A DNA stretch of 64,000 nucleotides from Taxillus chinensis (Eukaryota; Streptophyta; Magnoliopsida; Santalales; Loranthaceae). Location: positions 14,682,617-14,746,616 of the forward strand of contig CM042090.1 in NCBI GenBank assembly GCA_023512835.1. Direction: 5' to 3'. The notes beneath the pieces are model-generated. The model saw nothing but the letters and a program-made list of their open reading frames with translations, searched no databases and had not been told where the DNA came from. This document shows positions 1 to 15,800 of this stretch, in pieces (position 1 is the stretch's first letter; each line of letters begins with the position of its first letter). The translations under genes and the position numbers were made by a program.

Positions 1-242
1 TTTGTGTATAATTGTGGCAGTGTTGAGATTGATAGTTGCCCTTGCCATGTATAAATAAACCTGTGTTGAAGTCCAAGCATGTCTATATTGAAGTTAAATT
101 CTTATCATTGTAGAGTGGTTAGGGAATATGCCTGGTGGTCTAGATTCTGAGCATACTGTTACTAGCTGTACTCCATCTCAAAAATTTCATTTTTTATATG
201 TTAATTAAATTGTTAGTTTCAATTTTTTTTTATAGAGATAAG

Positions 243-244
<2 letters not shown>

Positions 245-276
<32 letters not shown>

Positions 277-351
277 TTTTTTTAAAAATAAAAAAATATT
301 TATATTTTTTTAAAAAAAAAAAAAAAAAAAAAAATAATTTAAAAAGGGGGG

Positions 352-385
<34 letters not shown>

Positions 386-443
386 TTTTAAAATAAAAAA
401 AAAATAAATTTTTTTTTTTTGTGGGGGGGAGGGGGGGGGGGGG
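245..443. repeat. Low-complexity A/T/G homopolymer block
   Basis: This is a run of long poly-A tracts broken by short T tracts and ending in a poly-G stretch. It lies in what should be the first intron of the COX6b gene, or upstream of it. The small lysine- and phenylalanine-only reading frame across it is meaningless. The same type of sequence occurs at 22.3-23.1 kb, which suggests a sequencing or consensus artefact, although a real low-complexity tract cannot be excluded. Confidence 0.7.
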
Positions 444-689
444 AATTAAAAATTTTAAAATGTTTTTAAGTAAAAAAATGTTTATATTTTTAAAATGGTT
501 TGAACACAAGAAAACTGTTTTTATTTTCCTGAAAATATGTTAGCATGTATTCATATGAATACTGAACACTTTAATGTTGGTGGTACCAAACTTGTCATAT
601 GTACAATACTGAAAAATTCATTCTGAAAGAGTGAATTTCTTTGTCACCCTCTGTCAAAAGAGCTTTTATACATTTCTTGGTTAGTTGGT

Positions 690-1960
690 GGGTAATTTCT
701 TGTCTTGTTACTTTAACTTATCAGTAGATTCTTCATTGGTACCTGAACATCGATTTTTCAATATAACCTCCTTGGCCTTTATCATTGGTTTCTCATCCAT
801 ACCTTCTTATCTTGTTGACGAATTCTGTAACGGTCGACAGTGTGGCACATTTGTCAGTTTCCATGGATGTAAAAATTTGACGTGGAAATGACTTTAGTTT
901 TCATTAACTCGGAGGAAGTGCGAGACCAAAATTTCTCTCCTCAAAAGCCCTTAGTCATGGAGGCAGCATTGTGGAGCACATCTGACAGGGGAGATGGCGA
1001 TAGTGATGATGAACTTTGATGCGATGGCGTGATCTGGATTGGTTGTGTGAGGTCGGGGAACAGTCCGGTTTGAGTAGAATACAACCTGCAGCAGGAATAT
1101 AGGAATATACAGACATGGCTGGCAGCGCATGGCTGGATTCTGCAGTGGCAAGGGGTGACAACTTGCAGCTGGGGCATTGATGGTGGCGAGAGCAATTGAT
1201 TCCCTTGGCTCCGATGCCCAGAGTGGTGACGACAAAGGTGCTGGATTTGTGTTGCAGTAGGGTGAGGTTGGATTTCAGTGGTGGCTTGCATGGCGAGAAG
1301 ATAGATTATGGCAGTGGCAACATCATTGATTTGGAGTTGATGGTTGTTTGAGTCAATTTTTTATTTTTTATTTTTTTATAATATGAAAATTATTTTTTTT
1401 GTTTGTTCAGAATTGATGATGATTGTTTGGGGCTTCTTTGAAGTAGGCAGTGTTGTCCGTAAGTCTATGAAATTGGTTGTAATGATGGTTTGGAAAAGAT
1501 GGCTGTGGAGGAAATGGATGTATGCTTGTTGGAGGTATGGTGATTGTATTAAGTGGTTGGCGGAGGCACTGAACGGTGATGGCGATGGTGGATTGAGGGC
1601 TTCCCTGTAGTTTCTTTTTTGGGTGTGTTTTTTTGTGTTCTCTAAAATTTATCAGTTGCTTGATTGCCATCAAGATCGAAGAAGCTGAAGGAACCCCAAC
1701 TTTGAGCACAATGTTAACAACAATAGCTGTGGATCCAGATGTGGTTTGGGTAAACGTTTTTGAGGAGTGAAATTTTGGTCTGGTCCTTTCTCAAAGTCAA
1801 TGAAAAATAAAATCATTTCCGTGTTATATTTTTGCATCCATAGCAGCTGACAATATGCAACAATTTGCCACATTGTTGACCATTTCAGAATCTTGCAACA
1901 AGATAACGGAAGGTATGAACAAGAATCAACAAGTTCATATACCATGACAAGAAATTACCC
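690..1960. mobile_element. Mutator-like element with long TIRs (non-autonomous)
   Basis: The left end begins GGGTAATTTCTTGTC (690-704) and the right end is its exact inverse, GACAAGAAATTACCC (1946-1960). Inverted similarity continues inward, with gaps, for over 200 bp: left about 690-950, right about 1757-1960. The inner ends carry gaccaaaattt/ctcctcaaaa on the left and the inverse on the right. Flanking 9-mers gttagttgg (680-688) and gttagtagg (1961-1969) match at 8 of 9 positions, with one extra base at the left junction. Long TIRs plus an approximately 9-bp target duplication are typical of MULEs. The interior encodes no transposase. Its left half (about 955-1340) is richer in G than the surroundings and could be captured host sequence. 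It sits in an intron of the COX6b gene. Confidence 0.72.
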
Positions 1961-2222
1961 GTTAGTAGGTTGTCTTTTTTATATATCGTTTTACCATTTA
2001 TTTTCATAAATTTTCAATATGAGCCAGGCCGCTTTAAATAAAGTTTGATACCGCCTAAATCAATTCATGAATTAATGACTGTACCATGTGGTTGATACGG
2101 GATTTTAATCATAATTAACTTTGAACTCATTTTTTAATTATCTCATCTGTTCAGTTATTTCTTCACTGATGTTCATCATTGCGGTATCTTTTCCTTCCTG
2201 ATTGAAGTGCTTTGACTTGCAG

Positions 2223-5200
2223 CAATATTTGTTGAAGGATCCAGCTACAAATATAAAGCCTGTTGAAGTGAGTAATGTAGAAACGTCTGTGGATGCTTCT
2301 GATGATGAAACTGCCTCTGAAAAAGCACAGGATGCACCTAGTGGTGAACAGAATACTGGAGATGCTCCTCCTGCCAGTATTGAAGAAAGCCCTGATGTCA
2401 TCCCTGATGCTGCCGAAGAAAACAACGAAGTCACTGCTGCTGCCATCAATGACGAAGAAAACACAACTGCTGCTGAAGAAAGCAGTGAAAGCAATGAACA
2501 GGAAGAGTCTGGTGATCAAGAAGGTGAAGAAACAACAGAGATAAAGGTCAGCCTGAAAAACTGTCCATCATCAACAACATTTTTCTGCTCTTTGCTTTAT
2601 GATGGTCTTCTTAGGCCTATATCCATGTATGTTCCATATGTTCACTTATGTTTTTTGATTTTATTGTAGCTTGAGACAGCGCCAGTTGATTTTCGTTTTC
2701 CCACAACCAATCAAACTAGGCATTGCTTCACTCGATATATTGAGTATCATAGGTTAGTCAAGCCAGTACTGAGTTTCATTTTCAGTTATCTTCTAATAAT
2801 TTTAAAATATAAATGCAGAAGAGTTTGGCATTTTTGCCTAATAACTTTTAAATTTTCTTTTTGTTTCATTTTACTTTCAGGTGTATAGCTGCAAAGGGAG
2901 AAGGAGCTCCTGAGTGCAATAAGTTTGCAAAATATTATCGCTCTCTTTGTCCTGATGAATGGGTATGTAATGCATTGCCCTTTCTGTTTTCCAAAACTGA
3001 ATGTCTGTTTTATTTTCATAAAATTATATACTTTGTATGCGTTACACTACTTACTTTGAAGGTATTACATTGGAACAGTTTTTTATGCCTCAAATATTTT
3101 GTTTGGTAAGCATGTTCTGAAGTACTTTGATGCCTTCCCTTTTTTAGTCTTTAGTATCCCGTGCATGAGTTTTGGTCACTGCCGAGAACACCTGAGTTTT
3201 GACCAAGTTGATTCCTTTTATGCATCTATAGCTTCGTAGACTCTCATCGTGCTATCATTTTGTATCATTCACTTCCACCTGGTTTGGCAGTAGCATTAAA
3301 TTGCAGATTCCATTCCTGATTTTTTTTTGAAAACTCAGTTGTTGTTTCCAACGTTCCTTGTTGCTGCCATTGGTCTCTTGATCTAATCTTGAGCATCAAA
3401 TCAATGTTACCATTCAGTAGTTCTTATTTCTATCGACGTCTATTTTTTTTAATTAAAAATAGATTTGTCTTTCTTCCTCTTTCATGCAGCTGCTAGTGCT
3501 AGGACACAGTCAGTAGTAGTTATTAGACCAATAGATCTCTCTTTAGTATTTTTTTAGTTTATTATATTAGAAATCATACTTATTACTTCAGATATAGATC
3601 TGTTATTACTATTGATGTTAATGGGTCCTTACTATCCTTCCTCATGGCCGCTAGTGATGACAAAAAAGTTGCAGTCGATATACCATGTTATTTTCTGCTT
3701 GATACTATATAATTCCTCACCATAACCTATCTATTCTATGATTTGTGCTTCTTTTGCAAAGATGATTGCACTTTCACATCATGAATTCTTGGATGTTTTA
3801 ATCCTACCATGCAAATCAGACAAATCTTATTCTTTGGGATTAATTTCCTGCAAACCGTGAGAAGTTGTCTTTTATGCGATCATTAATATCTTGATGGTAA
3901 AATTTACAATCAAGTTTTTTTTTACCATATATATATATGAGTTTTATATTATTTCCTTTATATGGTGGATGACTGTATACACCTGGGCATGGGGTCAAAC
4001 TGCTTAGCCTCCGTGAGGTTGGTTGGTTGGTTTGGTAAGGTTTTGGGCTTAGGTGGAACTCATGTTCAATTCTCTTCGTTCATTCAGGGTTTTTCCTCGC
4101 ATTTAGAATGGGTAGTGTCTTGTGAGGACAGTGCAGTTCTCCCCTGGTTTGGAGCCTGGCTTGGTGGTCCAGGGTGGTTGGTATTATTATTATTATTATT
4201 TTGTAAAAAACTTTTTTTTTAACCCAGAACTCCATGTGAAAATTATGAGTTATAATAAAAAGAATGGAGATAAATATACCCATCAAAAAGCTAAGCATAC
4301 TTTTTAATTATATTTAATCTCACGTGAAATTATAAAAATATCCTTATGCTGTTCGATATTAATATTAAAATATAAATCAAATGTTCAAATACTATTTTTA
4401 AATATTGTATTTATGTTGTAAAAATACTTTTTAAATACTAGTTTAAATTTTTTATCATCATGTGTTTGAAAATAATTATTCAAATGTAAATATAATGTGT
4501 AAAAAATAATATGAGATTCATGTTTAAATAATTCTTTGAAATATTTATGTTCGAATATTATTTTTTGAATATTATTATGCAAATTTTTTTATTTTTTAGA
4601 AATATTTTAGTCATTTCACAATGTTTGTGTGTTTACTAGATTTATGGGTTTGAGTATCCATGGCTTAGTAAAAATGATGGGTGAATATATGAAATTCGAA
4701 TGGCTCATTATCTGTTAGAGCATTCACTATAGATTCTACTTGTGTTTTTTTATTAGTTTGAAGAGCTAGTTTAACAAAAATGTCTTAAAATTATACTTTT
4801 CAAATTCTATTAAAATTAAAATTTTAACAAACTGAATAATAACTCTTTAAATTTAACAAAATGTTATTCACTCTCTTTATTAAAATATTATATTTTTTCT
4901 ATCATATTTATTTATTTTTTATTTTTTTCTCTTTAAAATGATTGGAATAGAGAGACTAAATTTTTTGCTTAAAAGACGTACTTTTGGTTATTTCAAAAAG
5001 TCAAATTTGAAGAATTTATAGTGGATGCTCTTAAGCATTAACTATCACTTTTATTTTATTCATTCTGAAGGACTGTAGGGTTAATAATTTCATTGGATTA
5101 TCAAATATAGGCATTATAATCAAAACAGCAGTAGCATTTAGGCTTGAATAGCTGCCGTTTGGTTGGCTTATTGCTAATAGTAGATCCTGGACTGCACGTT

Positions 5201-5867
5201 GTTGTTTCACTACCATTATTAACTATTTCTGAATCAACACATAATTTTGCAGCTGTGTCCATGATGACCTTTTCATTTCATAATAATATTTCCATGACTT
5301 TTCCATCCTGGAATGCTTTGTTTGTTTTGTGGCCTGACTGCACCCAAATTTACTATGCATCTTTGGGGTTTGTGTTCACTGATTGAAATTGTTGAAAGCA
5401 TCCCCAGATATTCTGTAGAGTGCCGCTCCTAGGCATTTTGGTTGAAGAAATGGTGACATCCCGTTGGCAATTATCTTATTCCAATATTTAGCTTGATCAG
5501 TCTCTTATAGTGGAGAATTAAACTCCGTGAATCCAATCTAAAAATATCCAACCTGACTCAGAATATTAAGATACCACGTAACTCTGCAGACCATTAGGCT
5601 TCGATAAATTTCTGTTAGTTTGGAGTGCTAAGGAAGAGATGGACTACCTTGCTTTGTTCTTGAGGAATATTACTCCTGGAGATGTCTTTTATGTTTACAT
5701 TACAAAAAGTCTACGCGTGAACCCCAAGTGGTGTTGGCCTAAAAAATTCTCTCCCGTATTTGCATAATGTTTTCCCTTACTGAATCTCCTTTGCTGTGTT
5801 ATTTATGATGCAGGTTGAGAGATGGAATGAACAGAGAGAGAATGGCACCTTCCCAGGACCTTTGTAG
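2223..5867 (+). CDS. COX6B: Cytochrome c oxidase subunit 6b (5'-partial, exon 1 outside the window)
   Basis: This is a nuclear-encoded subunit of mitochondrial respiratory complex IV, located on the intermembrane-space side where it helps bridge the dimer. Exons: 2223-2546, 2670-2752, 2881-2962, 5814-5867 (TAG). All have GT..AG borders and the reading frame is consistent throughout. The first visible exon encodes about 108 residues, mostly an acidic low-complexity tail rich in Glu, Ala and Ser, as in the long plant COX6b-1 form. The conserved core follows: PVDFRFPTTNQTRHCF, then twin cysteine motifs CX9C (CFTRYIEYHRC) and CX10C (CNKFAKYYRSLC), ending WNEQRENGTFPGPL. These cysteines are oxidised through the Mia40 import pathway in this family. 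By comparison with Arabidopsis COX6b-1, a short first exon with the start Met should lie upstream; I do not see it in 1-2222, which carries a Mutator-like element. The last intron is unusually long (2.85 kb) and holds a SINE-like unit and a MITE. Confidence 0.93.
3965..4205 (+). mobile_element. SINE-like element (tentative)
   Basis: This unit in the last COX6b intron has a sequence resembling a pol III A box (TGGTTTGGTAAGG, about 4027) and, about 45 bp on, a B-box-like GTTCAATTC (about 4065). It ends in a short (TTA)n tail near 4182-4200. The base composition is clearly more GC-rich than the flanking intron. I did not identify a clean target duplication. This could instead be a fragment of another dispersed repeat. 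Confidence 0.38.
4718..5030. mobile_element. PIF/Harbinger-like MITE with TTA target duplication
   Basis: The left terminus GAGCATTCACTATAGATTC is the imperfect inverse of the right terminus GAATTTATAGTGGATGCTC (5012-5030), with two mismatches in 19. Both are flanked directly by TTA (4715-4717 and 5031-5033). A 3-bp TTA/TAA duplication is the signature of PIF/Harbinger (Tourist-type) elements. The 313-bp interior is AT-rich and non-coding. It lies in the last intron of COX6b. Confidence 0.75.
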
Positions 5868-7638
5868 AAGGCATCTTTTTTAATAATAAGATGCTATCTG
5901 GTACTACACATTTGTATGATGGTTGCTACCGGTGGCTGGTTGATGTGGACGATTTCAAATGAGAACGGGACAGGAAAACTCAAGAATAACGAGTCGTACC
6001 AGTTTTGGGTTCTTCGGAATACTTGAAATTCTGATTATGATAAATTGATGCGTTTGAAGCAAAGCTACTTGTAATTTATAGATGCTTTCCTATTCCTTCA
6101 TCAATTTTTTTGGGGGACGCCGGGCGAACCCCCAAGGCTAAAATCTTTACACTCAAATCTTGTGAAAACTACATTGAAACAAGTCAGAAATTGGTTTCCT
6201 ATAAAACCGGTCAAAATATTCTCAGTCTGCTTAGCTTTGGCTTCAACTCTTTTAAACTACGTTACTTGGTTTAATTTATTGTTTTCTAATTTAAACTCCT
6301 TTTTTTACCTCTAGCATCCTCACCCTATAGGGGTATCATCAACTTGTAGAAGTTGAAGTTTGAGAGGCATTGAAAACCGTTGTGGTTTATCTGCCCGGTT
6401 GGTAAAGTTCAAGCAATAGTGGGCTGGTAAAAGTCTTGACAGATGGAAAAAGGAGGAGCGTTGCCAACGTTAATGTTTTATTGGATGAAATTTGATTAAA
6501 TTAATGACTAATGGAATATTATTATGTGTATAGTGAGTTACATGTGATTGGAGCTCGCACGTAGGCATTTTTTGCACACACCTGATATAATATCTTATTG
6601 GTTTTGAACAAATCAAGAGTGAACTCTAACTAATTCAATGGCTAATGAAATGTTACGTGTAGGCTCACGTAAAAGGTTTACATAAAATATTTCTCAAAAA
6701 AAAAAAAACAGAAGATTATATACAGCCCTGTTGTGCAAGTCTTCGAGTAAACATATGATTGGAGTTTGCACATAGGACTACAAGAAAACCTTTCCTAAAA
6801 GAAACCTAAGTAATTTTTTGAGGATTTATTTTTAAATTAAATTTTAAAAAAGATTGAATTCTGTTTTTGACTTACTTCATTAAACTCCCCGATTGTTATG
6901 CACTGTTGTCAAAACCTTATGCCCTCCATTCTAAAGAGAAAAGTTAACCACTAGATCAAATCTCAAACACTATAAAAATTTTAAATTATATATATAGCAC
7001 GTAAAATTGCCAACATCTTTTTTAAATTTTAATTTCTCATTTTTTTTCAAAACCGCTCAAAAAACCTCGTCTATGAACGTAAGAAATCGACATAAAAACT
7101 ATTCCACCCCACTCATTAACCCATCATTAACGTAGATACAGCCGTGAAAGACCGACCCAAGAACAACCCCAAAACAATGTGAGTTTAACTCAATCCTAAC
7201 ATTGTAGACATCTTCAAAAACAAAGGTCGATCTCCTCGGTTCAGACCATATTTTCAGCGAACCGATGAGATTTACCAACTAGATTGATTCAACATTTGCA
7301 ACCCTACGGTCCTGGAACGCAGTCCTGCTATTAAAATAGTCACTTTTCATTCTTCAGCATAACTAGAAAATAACGACACAAAAACAAACGGTTGACACGT
7401 AAAAATCCAACATCAGGTACTACTGCGCCGTAAAAGAGTGTTCAATTGCCTGTTCAGAATCAGAAAAACCTTCCAAATAACCCCAACCATTCTGATCTCC
7501 AAAATCGAAGTAATTGTGAAAATCAGAAGGGATTTTTGTCGTTTCTGGCTTATTCCGAACAAGCATTTACCTTCAAGACAAACGTCCAATATCAGATCGA
7601 CTTATCACAAGGAACAAACAAATTGAGGCATGGAACTA
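5868..7638. other. Convergent intergenic region, COX6b 3' side to H3.3 3' side
   Basis: It holds the 3' UTR of COX6b (from 5868, probably to about 6100) and the 3' UTR of the opposite-strand H3.3 gene. The rest is AT-rich with no convincing reading frame. The short frames near 7440-7670 lie antisense to, or beside, the H3.3 3' UTR. Confidence 0.6.
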
Positions 7639-9876
<2,238 letters not shown>

Positions 9877-11414
9877 GTTAGCTTCGCAACATGGGACGGC
9901 CACGATCAAATTGCGAAGTGTTACTTCGGTAACAAATCGACGGCTGGCATTGCGAGAGCTAATAACTATTCTCTCCTACATTTTAGTTAATAATTTTCAA
10001 CTAACCAAAAAGATATACCTTTTTATTTCCGACTTTTTTTTTCTCTGAAATTATATTGGCATATTTGTTTTTTTCTCCTCAATCTTTTTTACAAAACTTA
10101 TTTTAATAAATTATTTTTAGTTTCAATTATTTAATTAATTACATTAACTATTTTTAATGTAAAAGTTTTAACAAAAAACAAGAAAGGACATTCGATTTGT
10201 TTAGAACAAATAATTTTAAATTATATATTGAAAAGCATAATTTGATTTAAAGTATATTAATTTTAATTGTAAATAAAATTTTCATACTTTCCAATTAATA
10301 TATTATAAATTAAATAACATATTCAAATATGATATAAATTATGAATGTTCCTAAAAGAAAACAACAATAAGGAGAAAAGAGAGAGAGAACAGATAGGGAG
10401 TTTGGGTTTTTAAAAAAATAAATAAATACCTATATTTGGATTCAATACCAGACATTAAATTAATAAATTAAACTATATGTTTCTTAAACCAAATTTTGAT
10501 GAAACAGTTTTTTGAATGTTAAAAGAAAAAGTTACGTTCTCCAATGAGTTAGTATTTTTATTGTTCCAAAGAGATTTTTTTTTATGCGGAGGGCATATTA
10601 CGGATATTGTCTTTTAATAATTTTAGAAAAAACAAAGAAATATATTAGTTGTGTAAATCTACGTTGACACTTTCTAAAAAGCTAAATGGGTACTGATTTA
10701 TCCACGTAATTTTCATTGCATTTAATATTAATTTGTTTTTTAAAAAATCATAATTAGGCGTTTCAATGCAGATTACGTGAATAAACTTTACCTCTTTATT
10801 ATTAAGAAAAAACACAAACACGTTTTTGAAACATCATCAAATATATTATATCATGTTTATGCCAATTATATTACCAGTGACATAAATGTGATATTATAAT
10901 AATTTTAGAAAAATAAACAAATATGTTACCGACACAATAAATGTCATGTAAAAATCAAAATAATATCCGCCAAAACCTGCACTTGCAAATACAAAATTGT
11001 GACCAGAATATACTTTTGTTAAAGAAAACAAATGGAGGATCCAATTTGATTTTGGCTTATCTAGGGGGAAATTGTAGAAGAGGTATGCTCGAGTCCAATA
11101 ATATAATATGAGTTTATTATAATTTAATAATAATATAATTTAAAAATAATTTTTAAAAATATTTAATCTCATAATTATTTTTAAAAATTATTTTTAACTG
11201 TTTTATATTTTTAATTCTAAATTTAGGAGATTTGATTTTTTTATGTTATTACTTGAATTCATTAAATTTTATTTTTTAAATTTTTTTGGTATTTAATTTT
11301 TTAAAATATATTCTTTTAAAACTTATTATTTATTATATTAAATAAAAGTTATTTTCAAAAATTAAAATACGAATTCATTAATTCGAATATACAAGTATTG
11401 AAATGACAAATGGT

Positions 11415-11446
<32 letters not shown>

Positions 11447-11524
11447 CGAAATAGATAAAAAAAAATGGGCGGAAATTTTGGGGCTGCAAAGCACACGCAG
11501 ATGATGAAGTAGAGCAGCAGAGCG
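9877..11524. other. Divergent intergenic region between H3.3 and SerRS
   Basis: This AT-rich stretch contains the upstream promoter of H3.3 on its left and of SerRS on its right. A (TAA)n microsatellite lies at about 11417-11447, shortly before the SerRS start codon. I see no reading frame and no recognisable element. Confidence 0.6.
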
Positions 11525-12802
11525 ATGGAGTTACAGTTGCAGTGCAATCTGGTCGGGACGCAGCGCGCTGCTGCTGCTTTCCCTTCATCCATCTCCAAAC
11601 CTCTCCCCAAAACCCTAACCCTAACCCCAACCCCGACGACCCTCCACTCCCACTCTCTCCATCGTTCCCCTCCAACACCTAATTCGCATCATCGTTTCTT
11701 TGTGGTCAGAGCTCTATCACTCCCTGCTCCTCAACCCAATCTAATTCAACCGCACCGACCCAAAGGTTTGTCGATTTCTTCGTTTGAGTCTCTTGTTCGC
11801 TTTGTCGATTTCTTCAACTCAGTTTGTTTGCTCGCTTTTTTGTGTTGATTTTGTTTCTTCGTCGCGTATATATGCTTCAGCTGCGAAGCCACAATGGCGA
11901 GCTGCGATCGACTTGAAGTGGATCAGAGACAACCGGGACGCTGTGGCTGCGAACATCAAGGCCAGGAATGCCAATGCCGATTTGGAGCTCGTGCTTCAGC
12001 TCTTCGACCGCGTCTCTGTTCTTCAGAAGGTTAGGCTTCTACTATCCTTTATTCATTGATTACATTCACTTAAGCTGATATTAGCCACCCTCTTTATCGT
12101 TTTTAATTTCATTAAAAATAACCTGTCAGGCGCATGGAGTCCTTTGCATAATGAATTGCGCGCAGAGATAGGAAATAAACTCTGTTGGCCGTTATTTGTT
12201 ATCACAGGCCAGCAACATGCAGTAGCACACCTAATCTTTGTTGTAGCTAACTAATGTTAACAGATAGCAGGAAGCTGAAAGAATTCGCGGGGAAAGGAAT
12301 GCTGTAGCAGATAAGATGAAAGCAAAACTGGATCCATCTGAGCGTCAGAAACTAATCGATGCAGGTACCCTCTTGAATGTTTTTTCATGCTTTCCATTTA
12401 TAAGTGATCATTTTACGTCAGTAATTGGCATCCAGGCAAGGTTCTGAAGGAAGAGCTGGCAAGTTTAGAAGTAGAGCTTCTCAACCTTAGAGATGAGCTC
12501 CAGCGGGAAGCACAGTGTATACCAAACATGACCCATCCTGACGTTCCAGTAGGAGGAGAAGATTGTTCAGCATTAAGAAAAATGGTAATCTAGATTGTCT
12601 TGCTGTATTTCATATTTATATGGCAATATGGTACCCCTTACATTTTTCAGCTTAACTAATTAAAACTAGCTAGGTTTTAAACTTTTTGATGAAGGGGTGC
12701 ATTACCAATTTATGAAAATGTGCTGCGATATTTTATTTTCCTCGCATTGTTATGGTTGGGTCCTTCCTAAAACATGTTACTTAAGGCTAAAGAAGCTTCA
12801 AT

Positions 12803-12849
<47 letters not shown>

Positions 12850-15800
12850 GTTGAGCTTTATTTACATTACATTTCATGTATAAATTTGTAGGTTGGTAGC
12901 CCACGTGTGTTTAGCTTCCCTGCCAAGGATCACCTCAAACTTGGGAAGGAACTAGATCTATTAGATTTTGATGCAGCATCAGAGGTATTATTTTTGCCTA
13001 CTCCAAGGCTGTAAGGCATTTTAAAATTTGTCTTTTCCTCTAATGAATCTCTTTCTTGGGCTTAACCTTTTTATGTTTCAACTTTTTATTGGAACTACAA
13101 TTCTAAATAATCACTCCTCAGTCCCTTTTTCAGATTTTTGGATCTATTTGGTTTGTTTTGTTTTTAAAAGAAAAGGTTTGTTTAGCTATAAAAAGTCAAT
13201 AATTTGATACTAACCTATATGAGTTAGTGGGAATGGTGGGATTCATACTTACGTTCAAACAACTGGATGGTGAGGGGTAGATACATACAATTAATAACCT
13301 GTCACCTGCGAACATCTCACTAAGGGATGGGCTGTTGTACCATTAAGTAGGGAAAACACGCATTTATCCTACATGCAAAAAAGGTTACAGTTTATTTTAT
13401 TTCTTGCTTCTCTTGAAAGTAATCATTTGATCTTCTCACTGCAATCTTAATGCATTTGTTATTAGCCATCTAGAATGGACCGATCAAGCTTAATCTAGGG
13501 AGATCATTTTCATTGTAGAATTCTTTCATAGAAATGTCCAAACGGCCATTGGAGCTTCTGAAAAATTGGATTTTGTTGCGTTATAAAAACAATTTGCTGT
13601 TTTATCTATTGTTTTTATAGGTCAGTGGATCAAAATTTTACTACCTGAAGAATGAAGCAGTTATGCTGGAGATGGCTCTTGTCAATTGGACACTCTCAGA
13701 AGTTATGAAGAGGGGGTTTACACCTTTGACAACCCCCGAAATTGTAAGATCATCTGTTGTGGAAAAGTGTGGCTTCCAACCTCGTGGAGAAAATACTCAG
13801 GTTTGTAGATACATTTACTTTGTACCATTGCCTTTTGCCTAATACTTCGATGGGTTGTGTGCTTGACAAGGTTTGTTTGTGAGACTCGATAAGTCAATGC
13901 AACATATATCAAGGTTTATATGTCATTGTTTTTATAGCTTCTTGAGATTTAGAGAATCCTTTGTCACTCACACTATCTGGATCTCTGGATGGAGTGATGG
14001 TCATCCATTCTTAGTTTCTAAAATAAATTTTACTCTACTCGATTCCATGAACCAACTGAAACCTGTCGTTGGGTTTATTCTAGATCTATTTTTAAGGAAC
14101 ATATAAAAACGGCCAGACCAACTGTTGGTTCTGTTTATGTTTTTTTTTTGGGCATGCCTTTTGCATCTTGCCTTTTTAAATTATTCATTCTCGAGCATCA
14201 CATTATCTTGTGTCTTTATTTACCTTAAGTTTCTTCTTTGTTCAAAAGTTTGATTGTAGTAGTAACAAATGTTTTTACATTCATACCCCCCACTTTCTAG
14301 GTGGAGGGAAGATATTTTGATTCTACTTATTTTATCAAGGGCTATATTTGAAGAATAGTCAAATAAAATTTATAGAGATGGGACATTACTCAATGAAAAT
14401 ATTACCTCACTTGTAGGTGTTTATGGTCCAAAACATGTGCGTGTAGGAGACAGTGCGTTCATCATCTTGTCCATCCCAAAAACTGGCCTTTGGCCATTTT
14501 TCTTTTCTAGGGCTGTCTAGACTTGGTTGACCATGTAAGCGGTTACTTTGGCTTGTTTGTGATTGTTATGTATTTTTTTTATGCTAATCATAAAATAGTG
14601 TTAAAACTGATAAACAAGTTTGTGTGTCTACTCTGATATTTTTGTGATTGCTATATATGTTTTTCAGTAATTGTCATAAATATTAGAAGTTAGAACCATT
14701 TCTTCTTTGTATTATTTCCCCTCTGCAAATATGTGAAAATTTTATAAATTATTGTTTTAGAAAAAAATTCAGTTAAACACTAGAAATGCAAAAATTTCCT
14801 ACAGATATTATGATACTATCTTGTTTTTGTGCAAGTATTTACTAGATATAATTAAAAAAAGGAAAAAGAAGCTAGTACGTTCTAGTCTTCTAGATACTGA
14901 ACGGTACCCTGATGGTCCAGTTCTGTCCAGTGTCTTTTACAACCTTGACTGTAGCAGTTTATTGACATGATAAATTATTACAGGTTTATTCAATAGAGAA
15001 TAGTGATCAATGCCTCATCGGCACAGCAGAGATTCCAGTTGGCGGGCTTCACATGGACTCTATTCTGATTGAGTCATCATTACCCATAAAGTATGTGGCT
15101 TACTCCCATTGTTTCCGTACTGAGGCCGGTGCTGCAGGAACAGCTACAAGGTATGTTAATTTCATGCATTTCCGTGTTTGGAACTTACTCTATACAAAGC
15201 ATGGGCACTGGCTTAGAAGATCATCTCTTTCACAGAAGTCTAAATTGTTTTTCTGAATATGCACTTAATGATAGTAGAACTTGCGGCAAAGTCCCGTTCA
15301 AAAGCTGTAATAAGAGGTTGTAGAAGCATTGAAACAACTGACATCACTGGTTTGGAGAGAAGGCCACATGTATGATCTCACTTTGCTTTATCGTGCGTAC
15401 AGTCACCCTACTTTTTAAGTATAGAACTAATATCTAATAGCAAGTAACAATAACAGCAACAGCAGGCTTAATTTAATCTTCAATAGTTCCATTTAATGTG
15501 CAAATCCCTCTACTTGACGGTCTAATATTTACTAAGTATTTTTTTTAACGAGATGTATTTTTATAGGAGAAGCACACTCCCACCTGACACTCCCTCTCTT
15601 TTATACCCTCAACAGTGGTGAAACATTAAAAGATGATTCAAAGAAATATTTAGAGTGATGTTGATTTGTGAAGAACAAAAATGAGGGTACTTATTGAGGT
15701 GCAAATATTGCTCATGCATGCTTGTTCTCGGATTAGATTTTGACTTGTGACCGGAGCAGAAAACAAGTCCAACTTTGACAACTATATTTTATAAAGTGAT

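Noticed and set aside
941..1291. 116-codon minus-strand frame inside the Mutator-like element
   Set aside because: No recognisable domain; the overlapping frames reflect a GC-rich element interior. At most captured sequence.
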